In this document: positions 1 through 6,740 of the stretch, piece after piece | Position numbering within the stretch: the first letter of the stretch is position 1 | How the letters are laid out: each line of letters begins with the position of its first letter | Assembly (NCBI GenBank): GCA_013138855.1 | Contig: WTBX01000186.1 | Coordinates: 1-12,050 of the forward strand | DNA from: Methylococcaceae bacterium | GTDB taxonomy: Bacteria > Pseudomonadota > Gammaproteobacteria > Methylococcales > Methylomonadaceae | Direction: 5' to 3' | DNA length: 12,050 bases | Notes under the pieces: generated by a model | What the model was told of the DNA's origin: nothing | The model's input: only the letters and a program-made list of their open reading frames with translations | The model's database searches: none | Made by a program: the position numbers and the translations under genes

Positions 1-489
1 CGTGCCTCATCTTTAGATAAAGGTTTTCCTTATATAGGCTTGAATGGTGCAGAGTTTAAACCTCGCCCCGCGTATTACTATACTCAATCAGGTGTGATTC
101 CTTATTGTATTGTCGAAGATGAATTAAAATTCTTATTAATTTCAACGAGCAGTAAAAATCGCTGGGGTTTGCCTAAAGGTATTGTCGAACCTGCTTATAC
201 ACCACAAGCTTCAGCAGCAAAAGAAGCATGGGAAGAGGCAGGTATTGAAGGGGTTGTTGCTGATGAAGCGTTAGGACGTTATACGCATGAAAAATGGGGG
301 GGTGTTTGTTCGATTGCGGTTTACCCGATGGCAGTTACTTCTATAATTTCTGCTGATAAATGGATAGAATCCGATCGACTTAGACAATGGTACACGCCAG
401 AACAAGCGGCAGAATTACTGCCCTCTGAATTAAAAACAATGATAGATAAACTTTTAATCGCATTAAATAACCATTGGAGAAAAACATGA
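1..489 (+). CDS. Nudix hydrolase, probably 5' partial
   Basis: Nudix-fold hydrolase that probably cleaves a nucleoside diphosphate-X substrate in the cytoplasm; the substrate cannot be read from sequence. Numbered from the TTG at 40, the Nudix box begins at G47 (LPKGIVEPAYTP) and ends KEAWEEAGI (61-69). The metal-binding Glu pair E65/E66 is present, but the first conserved Glu of the box is Tyr (Y53) and the usual Arg is Lys (K61). The frame is open to the left edge and has no ATG or GTG before the domain. The only in-window start is a TTG at 40 with no convincing ribosome site, so the gene probably starts outside the window. The stop overlaps the next gene's start (ATGA, 486-489), indicating an operon. 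Family call is firm; start and substrate are not. Confidence 0.85.
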   Translation, partial: RASSLDKGFPYIGLNGAEFKPRPAYYYTQSGVIPYCIVEDELKFLLISTSSKNRWGLPKGIVEPAYTPQASAAKEAWEEAGIEGVVADEALGRYTHEKWGGVCSIAVYPMAVTSIISADKWIESDRLRQWYTPEQAAELLPSELKTMIDKLLIALNNHWRKT

Positions 490-1184
490 GTCGATTGGTT
501 GCCGCCTTAATTCGTCATGGAGATTATCATCAACTTAAAGATACACCCAGTGCCTATCAGCCTTTTCCTTTAAATAAAAACGGTGAACAGCAATCTCGAC
601 AACTGGCTACTAAAATTACTAATGTCTTGGCAGAACAGCAATGGACATTGGCAGAACAAATAGATAGCTCGAATTTATTAAGAGCCTATCAAACGGCTGC
701 CTTACTTAAACAGCAATTAACACTGCCAAATTTAAAGCATTGTGGTTTTGATGTGTTGGCGGAAAGGAGCGTTGGTGCAAGTTGCGCTAATTTAACGAAT
801 ACTCAAATTATGGATGTTCTCAGACAAGATCCACGTTACCCAGAATTACCAGAGGATTGGAAAAGTAATAGTTATTTTTCGCTACCTTTTGAAGGTGCTG
901 AATCTTTACTAGATGCAGGAAAACGTGTTGCAACGCATTTAAATTTAAGCATGAGTGCGATGCGTTTTTTTTGCAAACAAGATACGTTAAAAGTGTTTGT
1001 AGGTCATGGCGCGGCATTTCGTCATGCGGCACATCATTTAGGCATTTTAGAGTTTGATGATATTGCTAAACTCAGCATGTATCATTGTGAACCCGTTTAT
1101 CTGGAACTACTACCTAACAATAGATGGCAACATATTGCAGGGGGTTGGAAAGTAAGAGAAAAACAAAATCAATATACAGATTAA
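486..1184 (+). CDS. Histidine phosphatase (phosphoglycerate mutase-like) family protein
   Basis: Member of the RHG histidine phosphatase superfamily, 232 aa. The catalytic signature LIRHG lies at residues 8-12, with H11 as the expected phospho-acceptor. A later SNLLRAYQTA segment supplies a phosphate-binding Arg, an AERSVG segment the acid, and VGHGAAFRHA the second catalytic His. A longer reading from 474 exists, but I prefer ATG 486: a GGAGA site (476-480) is well spaced before it and it overlaps the Nudix stop by ATGA. Coupling of a Nudix and an RHG phosphatase resembles the two-domain mycobacterial MutT1 (Nudix plus histidine phosphatase), so the pair may act in sequence on one nucleotide or phosphate compound; this is inference. 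SixA-like or CobC-like roles are alternatives. An inverted-repeat element begins 28 bases after the stop. Confidence 0.85.
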   Translation: MSRLVAALIRHGDYHQLKDTPSAYQPFPLNKNGEQQSRQLATKITNVLAEQQWTLAEQIDSSNLLRAYQTAALLKQQLTLPNLKHCGFDVLAERSVGASCANLTNTQIMDVLRQDPRYPELPEDWKSNSYFSLPFEGAESLLDAGKRVATHLNLSMSAMRFFCKQDTLKVFVGHGAAFRHAAHHLGILEFDDIAKLSMYHCEPVYLELLPNNRWQHIAGGWKVREKQNQYTD

Positions 1185-1212
1185 AGCTATCTACTTTAAA
1201 TTTCAGAGTGTT

Positions 1213-1296
1213 GGAGACGCGACTTTTAGTCGCGCACGAGTCATATTACTCAAACTATAAAAAAATACACTCTTCTCAACTAAAAGTCGCATCTCC
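1213..1296. repeat. Inverted-repeat (MITE-like) element, GCGACT family, copy 1
   Basis: An 84-bp element with 18-bp ends, GGAGACGCGACTTTTAGT and its complement, differing at one base. The left arm is itself a hairpin: CGCGACT, loop TTT, AGTCGCG (1218-1234). The right arm is partly degenerate. A related copy with the same GGAG-CGCGACTT-TAGTC-CGCACGAG core lies at 11310-11414. There is no coding capacity. It lies in the 194-bp gap between the phosphatase gene and ctaA and may act as an mRNA 3' hairpin, though no T-run follows it. Confidence 0.8.
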
Positions 1297-1378
1297 ATTT
1301 TAAGCTCGTTTTATCTGTTCTGTATCAAGTTAATAGCCTAAAATAGACGCTTTATTGGTACAGGCATTATAGATTTTC

Positions 1379-2344
1379 ATGATAGATACACAAGCTGCTT
1401 TACGTTTTCGCCGTTTAGGCATTATGACCATTTTCGCTGTCTATTGCGTTATTTTAGTCGGTGGACTGGTACGCGCATCAGGTGCAGGCATGGGTTGTCC
1501 TGATTGGCCGACTTGCTTTGGTCAATGGGTTCCTCCTACGCACGAATCACAACTCCCTCCTAATTATCAAGAAATCTACGCTGAACGCGGTTATAAAAAT
1601 ACTCAATTTAACCCCATTAAAACATGGACAGAATACGGCAATCGTTTAGTCGGAGTAACGATTGGTATTTTTATTATTTTCACGGTTTGGGCATCACGGA
1701 TTTATTTAAAAGGCGATAAGAGCGTATTTTATTTATCACTTTCAGTCTTACTGATTACCTGCTTTCAGGGCTGGTTAGGGTCTGCGGTGGTCGCCAGTAA
1801 TTTAAAGCCGTTTATGATAACGCTACACATGTTGCTTGCTCTCTTCATTGTTGCCTTATTAATTTATGCGATTGCGCGTTCGCAACATGATTTTATTGCG
1901 CAATTAGATACTGCGCGTATTCCGTCTGTCATTAAAACCGTATTAATGGTTGCAATGGGAATGACTTTATTACAGGTGGTTATGGGAACGCAGGTTAGGG
2001 AAGCGGTGGATTTAATTGCTAATGAACATAAATATATTGACCGTGAATATTGGCGCGATAGTTTTCCAATGGTTTTTTATGTACACCGTTCGTTTTCTGC
2101 CTTTATTTTGTTCACAAACTTATGGATGAGTTGGAAAATTTATCAAAATGTCGCTAAAGGGTCTGTATTACAGCGTTCTGTTTTTTGGTTGATGGGATTG
2201 ATTGTCATTGCGATTTTAGCTGGGGTAAGTTTAGATAGATTGGGAATGCCCGCCGCTGCGCAACCCATTCATTTATTAATGGCGAATTTAATTTTTGGGA
2301 TGCAATTTTTTATTTATATTTGTCTACGTTATACAAAAGTTTAA
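1379..2344 (+). CDS. ctaA: Heme A synthase (CtaA/COX15 family)
   Basis: Integral membrane enzyme that oxidises heme O to heme A for aa3-type terminal oxidases. The 321-aa protein has a membrane helix at about 14-31, then VRASGAGMGCPDWPTCFGQW with the Cys pair C40/C46 characteristic of the first external loop. Further hydrophobic helices lie at about 90-110, 118-136, 146-166, 183-202, 234-253, 266-283 and 294-315. Conserved His ligands are visible at H150, H236 and H298. The first ligand position, normally His in an E-x-x-H motif, reads E85-Y-G-N88, so it is Asn here. The loop sequence (CFGQWVPPT, KTWTEYGNRL, FQGWLGS, YVHRSFS) resembles, from memory, Bacteroidetes enzymes more than usual gammaproteobacterial ones. 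No strong ribosome site precedes 1379. No cox genes are adjacent, so it is separate from an oxidase operon in this window. Confidence 0.93.
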   Translation: MIDTQAALRFRRLGIMTIFAVYCVILVGGLVRASGAGMGCPDWPTCFGQWVPPTHESQLPPNYQEIYAERGYKNTQFNPIKTWTEYGNRLVGVTIGIFIIFTVWASRIYLKGDKSVFYLSLSVLLITCFQGWLGSAVVASNLKPFMITLHMLLALFIVALLIYAIARSQHDFIAQLDTARIPSVIKTVLMVAMGMTLLQVVMGTQVREAVDLIANEHKYIDREYWRDSFPMVFYVHRSFSAFILFTNLWMSWKIYQNVAKGSVLQRSVFWLMGLIVIAILAGVSLDRLGMPAAAQPIHLLMANLIFGMQFFIYICLRYTKV

Positions 2345-2359
2345 CAACAGGAAAAAATA

Positions 2360-4120
2360 ATGAAATTCCCTTATGGTATTGCAGACTTTTACAGTCTTAT
2401 AAAAGAAGGTTATTTTTTTCAAGATAGAAGTGACAAAATTCCTGTGCTTGAAGACGCAGGTAAACAATTATTATTCATCCGTCCGCGTCGTTTTGGAAAA
2501 TCACTATTATTGTCAATGTTAGAAAACTATTATGACATTAATAAAGCAGATGAATTTGAGAGTCTTTTTGGGAAGCTGGCAATAGGTAAAAACCCAACCC
2601 CGACGCATAATCAATATTTTGTGATGTCATGGGATTTTTCTTTAATTAATGCTGGCGGGGATGTTAATGTATTGGAGGCAAAAATACACCAATATATTAA
2701 TGACTCCATACAAGAATTTTCAATCAAGTATCAAACTCAACTTCCTTTGAGTATTGATATTAATCTCAGTAACTCAATTTCTTCGTTTCAATCTTTATTG
2801 ACTGCGATTTCACAAACACCTTTTAAACTCTATTTACTTATTGATGAATACGATAATTTTGCCAATGATGTAATGATGGCTCGAAAAACAGATTATGAAG
2901 CTTTATTGTATGGTGAGGGTTTATTAAAGACAGCTTTTAAAGCTATAAAATCAGGTGCGACAAAAGGAGGTATTGCTAGAGTTTTTATTACGGGCGTTTC
3001 ACCCATTGTCATGAGTGACATGACTTCTGGCTATAATGTTGCCACTAATATTTATCAGGATGAAGAATTTAATGACTTATGCGGTTTTTCTGAAAGCGAA
3101 ATTAAAGCAATTTTAGATAAGCTTATTCCTGATACCTCTCAAGTTGAAGTCACATTAAACTTGATGAAAACTTTTTACAACGGTTATAGCTTTAGTAATT
3201 ATGCACCTGAGTCTGTTTATAACCCAACGCTAAGTTTATATTTTTTACGCTACTTTCAAAAACATCAAAGTTACCCTAATAATATGCTTGATGAAAATCT
3301 AGCAATGGATAGAAACAAGCTCCTTTATATTTCTAAGCTTGCACATGGCGAAGAAATTTTGTTAAACGCGGTGAGCGAAGAATCTCCGATTATTTTACGG
3401 GAACTTGTTCAACGATTTGGTGTTGAGGATGTAGTAAACGGAGTCAAAGACAAAGTTTTTATGGGGTCATTGCTTTATTATTTTGGAATTTTAACGCTAG
3501 ATGGTAGAACAGCTTATAACGAATGTATTTTAAAAATCCCCAATCTAGTCGCAAAGAAACTTTATATAGAACAATTGCAAGACTTGTTTTTACCTGAGTA
3601 TGAGGATAAAGAATCCATTCGTTCAGTCAGTAAAACATTTTGTCAAACAGGTAATTTGCAACCGTTAGTGGATTTTTTAGAACAACGCTTCTTTAAAGTG
3701 ATGTCAAATAGAGATTATCGCTGGCATAACGAACATGCAATAAAAATCGCTTTTATGACTTTATTGTTTAACGATAACTTGTATATGATGATTTCAGAAA
3801 CCGAAGTTAATCGGCGTTATATTGATATAAGCATGATTCTTCGCCCCGATATGCGTAAATATGAAGCATTAGATTTAATCTTGGAATTCAAATATTTAGA
3901 TTTAAAAGATTTAAATTTAACAGGCGTAGAACTGCAAAAAATGACGCGCGAGCAACTTATGAAATTGCCTATGGTCAACAAACGATTATTAGAAGCCGAG
4001 GAACAGGCGCGAGATTATGCCGCAGATTTATTACAACGCTTTGGCGAATTAAGGTTACACTGTTTCGCTGTCGTTGCTTTAGGATTAGAGCGTGTTGTTT
4101 GGTCTGAGGTTGACGCGTAA
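2360..4120 (+). CDS. AAA-ATPase-like protein with C-terminal PD-(D/E)XK nuclease-like domain
   Basis: A 586-aa protein of the widespread AAA-ATPase_like (PF09820) plus PDDEXK_9 (PF08011) architecture. The N-terminus MKFPYGIADFYSLI... and a degenerate Walker A, RPRRFGKS (41-48), lead into Walker B LLIDEYD (D162/E163), followed by FITGVSPIVMSDMTSGYN. The C-terminal nuclease-like core has D489 in RYIDIS and E509-F-K511 in LILEFKYL, which fits D...ExK. The biological role of this family is unknown; copies are often numerous in Bacteroidetes and in some filamentous bacteria and lie outside conserved operons. It begins 15 bases after ctaA, with an AGGAAAA ribosome site, so it may be cotranscribed with ctaA. 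All catalytic positions look intact, so there is no sign of decay. Defence or mobile-element roles are possible but unproven. Confidence 0.9.
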   Translation: MKFPYGIADFYSLIKEGYFFQDRSDKIPVLEDAGKQLLFIRPRRFGKSLLLSMLENYYDINKADEFESLFGKLAIGKNPTPTHNQYFVMSWDFSLINAGGDVNVLEAKIHQYINDSIQEFSIKYQTQLPLSIDINLSNSISSFQSLLTAISQTPFKLYLLIDEYDNFANDVMMARKTDYEALLYGEGLLKTAFKAIKSGATKGGIARVFITGVSPIVMSDMTSGYNVATNIYQDEEFNDLCGFSESEIKAILDKLIPDTSQVEVTLNLMKTFYNGYSFSNYAPESVYNPTLSLYFLRYFQKHQSYPNNMLDENLAMDRNKLLYISKLAHGEEILLNAVSEESPIILRELVQRFGVEDVVNGVKDKVFMGSLLYYFGILTLDGRTAYNECILKIPNLVAKKLYIEQLQDLFLPEYEDKESIRSVSKTFCQTGNLQPLVDFLEQRFFKVMSNRDYRWHNEHAIKIAFMTLLFNDNLYMMISETEVNRRYIDISMILRPDMRKYEALDLILEFKYLDLKDLNLTGVELQKMTREQLMKLPMVNKRLLEAEEQARDYAADLLQRFGELRLHCFAVVALGLERVVWSEVDA

Positions 4121-4123
4121 TTC

Positions 4124-4156
4124 AGGGATACCATCCCTTAAAGGGATGTTATCCCT
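4124..4156. repeat. Double triloop hairpin between the AAA-ATPase gene and cvfB
   Basis: Two adjacent hairpins: AGGGAT-ACC-ATCCCT (4124-4138) and AGGGAT-GTT-ATCCCT (4142-4156), separated by TAA. Each has a 6-bp stem and a 3-nt loop, and together they form one near-perfect 33-bp palindrome. The repeat starts 3 bases after the upstream stop codon and ends 20 bases before the cvfB ATG. No T-run follows, so an intrinsic terminator is unlikely. A repeat element or an mRNA-processing or stability structure fits better. Confidence 0.7.
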
Positions 4157-4176
4157 AATTCTTATAAGGATAAGAA

Positions 4177-5052
4177 ATGATAGAAATAGGTAAGTTTAAT
4201 CAACTTAAAGTCAATCAATGTGGACATGAAGTCTATCTTGATGGCGATGAATTCGGTGATATTTTATTGCCAACCAATGAAGTTCCTGAAAAATGTAAAG
4301 AAGGTGATAGTCTCAATGTCTTTGTTTATAGCGGTAGAAAAGGGCAACTTAGCGCAACCTTTCATACCCCCAAAGCGCAAGTCGATGAGATTGCATGGTT
4401 AAAAGTAGTTGAGATTGGTCAGGTTGGCGCATTTTTAGATTGGGGCTTATCTAAAGATTTACTCGTCCCCTTTAATGAGCAACGTTCACCACTAGAATTG
4501 GGACAATCTTATTTAGTCAAAATATTTTTAGATGATAATGACCGTATTGCCGCAACGACACGCTTTGAACACTTTTTAATCGAAGAGTCGATTTATTTTA
4601 AGGAAGGGCAAGAAGTCGATATTATTATTGTCGATAAAACCGACTTAGGCTTTAAAGCCATTGTGGATAATAGTCATTGGGGGGTTTTGTATAATAACGA
4701 GATTTTTCAGCCACTACGCAAAGGACGAAAATTAAAAGCCTATATTAAGAAAATTCGTGAAGATAAAAAAATAGATTTAAGCCTACAACCGCTAGTGCCT
4801 GTGCATACTCAAACAGGTGATTTAAGCGATAAAATTTTAAATCAGCTCATCGCTCAAAACGGGCATTTACCGTTAGGTGATAAAAGTCCGCCAGAAGAAG
4901 TTTATCGGGCTTTTGGTGTCAGTAAAAAGGCCTTCAAACAAGCGGTAGGGGCATTATATAAAAAACAACTGATTGATACGGATAAACACTCGATTACCTT
5001 ACGTAAAGAGGAGCGTCGTCTTCCAGACGATTCCTCAAATGCTGAAATTTAA
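4177..5052 (+). CDS. cvfB: S1-like RNA-binding protein, CvfB/YitL family
   Basis: Cytoplasmic RNA-binding protein of the CvfB family (COG2996), which in Gram-positive bacteria affects virulence-factor expression; the target in Gram-negatives is unclear. The 291 residues divide into an S1-like domain at about 1-62, a second at about 66-130 containing VVEIGQVGAFLDWGLSKDLLVPF, a third at about 142-203 (GQEVDIIIVDKTDLGFKAIVD), and a C-terminal winged-helix region at about 215-275 containing PPEEVYRAFGVSKKAFKQAVGALYKK. ATG 4177 follows an AAGGAT ribosome site (4166-4171). The last 14 codons, from residue 278 (EERRLPDD...), lie inside the left arm of an inverted-repeat element, so the natural C-terminus was probably replaced when that repeat arrived. 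Family identity is firm; the symbol follows the family name. Confidence 0.88.
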   Translation: MIEIGKFNQLKVNQCGHEVYLDGDEFGDILLPTNEVPEKCKEGDSLNVFVYSGRKGQLSATFHTPKAQVDEIAWLKVVEIGQVGAFLDWGLSKDLLVPFNEQRSPLELGQSYLVKIFLDDNDRIAATTRFEHFLIEESIYFKEGQEVDIIIVDKTDLGFKAIVDNSHWGVLYNNEIFQPLRKGRKLKAYIKKIREDKKIDLSLQPLVPVHTQTGDLSDKILNQLIAQNGHLPLGDKSPPEEVYRAFGVSKKAFKQAVGALYKKQLIDTDKHSITLRKEERRLPDDSSNAEI

Positions 5053-5094
5053 ATAAGTATGAAGTTCTAAGAGTCGTCTGGAAGACGACTCTCC
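5010..5094. repeat. Inverted-repeat element overlapping the 3' end of cvfB
   Basis: An 85-bp element with 24-bp terminal inverted repeats that differ at two positions, starting GGAG and ending CTCC. The left arm contains GTCGTCT-TCC-AGACGA (5015-5030). The right arm is a perfect 10-bp stem with loop GGA (5070-5092, AGAGTCGTCT / AGACGACTCT). Design, length and GGAG ends match the 1213-1296 element, although the stem sequence is different. It supplies the final 14 codons and the stop of cvfB and ends 13 bases before the convergent DUF3581-type gene's stop, so its right hairpin could also separate the two convergent transcripts. Confidence 0.8.
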
Positions 5095-5107
5095 GATAAT
5101 ATAGCTT

Positions 5108-5833
5108 TTAAGCTAGCTCACTTTCCGCTTCATAAGCATCTTTTCGTGCCAAATAATTTTCAGTAAAAGCATCAATAAGCCCTTTATCATAATCACGCAT
5201 TCCGCTGATAAGAATGCGTTTAAAACCATGCCCCACTTGTTGATGCGCTTCTGAATTTATTTGAAAATGAAAACGCGCATCACCCCGTTTTCCATCAATA
5301 CCTAGAGTATTTTCAACCGCCACTAATTCAGATGCTTTGAAGTTTAAATGCTCAAATTCAAACGACATACTTTCATAGATAACTAAAGGTCTAGTGGTAT
5401 TAATCATCACATTTTGTTCTGCCATTAACGGCACCAAAATATGTGGAAAATTAGGCCCTGAAAACGCCACATAATCACGAATAAACGTTTCTAATATGTT
5501 TTCATCATTAACGATTGCACCGTTGCGCTCAACCTGCATATAGGTTTTGCCGTTATTATCTGTGACATCAAAATTGTCAGCATCGGTATCAGGAAAATTT
5601 AAATAGACGTTATGTCCCACCATGCCTGAAAAAGTAAAACGCATAGATTGGCTTAAACCATATTTTGCGATAACGATTGAAACCAGCAAATCACCTGGTA
5701 CACAAAAGCGTTTAGCGTCAGCATCATGCAAGGGGTTAAAATCTTTGGCAATATCTTTTGCAAAATGGCTGGCTTGGTCTGCACTAATTAAAGTTTGCCC
5801 ATCGTTTGTAGAGTAAAATTGTTCTAAAAACAT
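5108..5833 (-). CDS. DUF3581-type conserved protein
   Basis: A 241-aa cytoplasmic protein resembling the DUF3581 family, which is largely confined to gammaproteobacteria and has no established function. The N-terminal half reads like a hotdog-fold/MaoC-like module: ISADQASHFAKDIAKDFNPLHDADAKRFCVPGDLLVSIVIAKYG resembles the D-x-N-P-x-H signature of MaoC-like dehydratases, with FCVPGDLL following. That fold suggestion is my inference. A conserved-looking tail has HGFKRILISGMRDYDKGLIDAF. The start is ATG at 5831-5833; upstream AT-rich sequence lacks a strong ribosome site. It is convergent with cvfB and divergent from the HIT gene, sharing an 84-bp intergenic region that must hold both promoters. 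No signal peptide or membrane segment is seen. Confidence 0.85.
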   Translation of the reverse strand: MFLEQFYSTNDGQTLISADQASHFAKDIAKDFNPLHDADAKRFCVPGDLLVSIVIAKYGLSQSMRFTFSGMVGHNVYLNFPDTDADNFDVTDNNGKTYMQVERNGAIVNDENILETFIRDYVAFSGPNFPHILVPLMAEQNVMINTTRPLVIYESMSFEFEHLNFKASELVAVENTLGIDGKRGDARFHFQINSEAHQQVGHGFKRILISGMRDYDKGLIDAFTENYLARKDAYEAESELA

Positions 5834-5858
5834 ATCGAATCTATATCATCCGCTAAAA

Positions 5859-5876
5859 ATGATGAATTGTATCATT
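5859..5876. promoter_or_regulatory. Inverted repeat in the divergent DUF3581/HIT promoter region
   Basis: AATGAT and ATCATT are separated by 6 bases in the 84-bp gap between two divergently transcribed genes. The position suits a regulator site, but the repeat is short and AT-rich and could be chance. No clear -35/-10 pair was found for either gene. Confidence 0.25.
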
Positions 5877-5917
5877 CCCTCTCTTTTTATGAGATTAAAA
5901 CCTTCAACTAAAATTAA

Positions 5918-6334
5918 ATGACAACTTTCCAATTACACCCGCGTTTACAACAAGACAGCATCTTTATAGCTTGCTTTGAATTATCACAATTACGCTTGAT
6001 AAATGATTGTTCTTATCCGTGGTTTATTCTGGTGCCGCAAAGGTTTGATGTCCGTGAAGTTTTTCAATTAGATGATGCTGATCGACTGCAATTGCATGAT
6101 GAATCTTGCTTATTAGCTGAAAAACTCAATGCGGTTTATAAGGCGGATAAAATGAATATTGCAGCGATTGGTAATGTGGTTCCGCAGTTACATATTCATC
6201 ATATTGTTCGTTATAAAAATGATAAAGCGTGGCCTGCACCTGTTTGGGGAAAGTTTGATGCTGTGCCTTATAGTGATGATGAAATTTCACAGCAAGTTGA
6301 ATTAATACAAAAGGCTTTTCCTGAGTTATCATAA
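5918..6334 (+). CDS. HIT (histidine triad) family hydrolase
   Basis: A 138-aa HIT-domain protein, probably a cytoplasmic nucleotide hydrolase or transferase of the Ap4A-hydrolase type. WFILVPQR (about 35-42) and the C-terminal QLHIHHIVRYKNDKAWPAPVWG region (90-111) identify the family. The triad is non-canonical: H92 and H94 are in place, but the third His is H95 followed by Ile-Val, rather than the HxHxH spacing. In the gammaproteobacterial subfamily with an AWP-PVWG tail, this third position often varies. ATG 5918 has little ribosome-site support. The last 85 bases of the gene and 15 bases after it recur at 9516-9615 with four differences in 100 bases. The upstream neighbour is divergent; the downstream hipBA operon is separated by 91 bases. 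Confidence 0.88.
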   Translation: MTTFQLHPRLQQDSIFIACFELSQLRLINDCSYPWFILVPQRFDVREVFQLDDADRLQLHDESCLLAEKLNAVYKADKMNIAAIGNVVPQLHIHHIVRYKNDKAWPAPVWGKFDAVPYSDDEISQQVELIQKAFPELS

Positions 6335-6387
6335 AATCCTATTTTAGCGAGGTAGGGTATTAGTGATAGCGATAAAAATAAATAAAG

Positions 6388-6401
6388 GCTAATATATTAG
6401 C
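6388..6401. promoter_or_regulatory. Candidate HipB operator
   Basis: GCTAATATATTAGC is a perfect 14-bp palindrome ending 24 bases before the hipB ATG, flanked by AAAG on the left and TTT on the right. HipB-type antitoxins are homodimeric HTH repressors that bind palindromes in their own promoter. The site contains TAATAT/TATATT, which could be the -10 box it covers. No good -35 was seen. Confidence 0.5.
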
Positions 6402-6425
6402 TTTAAATAGGTTTAATTACTGATT

Positions 6426-6740
6426 ATGGATAAAATATTATCTCTAAATAACTGGATACCCACAGAAGCTAAAAGCAATCTTTCTAAAGCGGCAAAAGCG
6501 GCTCGACTCAGGCAGGCTTTAAAACGTGACACATTGAGCGAAAAAACAGGCATTCCCACGGCGACGATTAAACGCTTTGAAACCAGTGGCGAGGTGTCGT
6601 TAGATAACTTTTTAAAAATCGCCTTTGTGTTAGGCGATTTAGAGGTTTTGAAAAATGTTTTTATTGAACCTCAAGCATCTTCGCTAGATGAAATTATTGC
6701 GGCAGATAAAAAGCCAAAACGTCAGCGAGGCAGTCAATGA
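6426..6740 (+). CDS. hipB: HipB-like XRE-family antitoxin
   Basis: A 104-aa DNA-binding antitoxin that pairs with the following HipA kinase and probably represses the operon. An XRE/Cro helix-turn-helix spans about 24-75: KAARLRQALKRDTLSEKTGI, then PTATIKRFETSGEVSLDNFLKIAFVLG. The basic tail DKKPKRQRGSQ ends the protein. The gene overlaps hipA by ATGA (6737-6740), a typical antitoxin-first arrangement. A perfect palindrome 24 bases upstream of the ATG is the likely operator. Length and layout are normal for the family, although the N-terminal ~20 residues before the HTH are longer than in the shortest HipB proteins. The ribosome site is weak. The symbol denotes family membership rather than proven orthology to the E. 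coli gene. Confidence 0.85.
   Translation: MDKILSLNNWIPTEAKSNLSKAAKAARLRQALKRDTLSEKTGIPTATIKRFETSGEVSLDNFLKIAFVLGDLEVLKNVFIEPQASSLDEIIAADKKPKRQRGSQ

Noticed and set aside
474..485. ATG at 474 as the start of the histidine phosphatase
   Set aside because: The GGAGA at 476-480 lies after it and fits ATG 486, which also overlaps the Nudix stop by ATGA.
820..1032. Minus-strand frame inside the histidine phosphatase gene
   Set aside because: It overlaps a well-supported gene, with no ribosome site and no recognisable domain.
4124..4156. Intrinsic terminator after the AAA-ATPase gene
   Set aside because: The hairpins lack a following T-run on either strand, so it is recorded as a repeat rather than a terminator.
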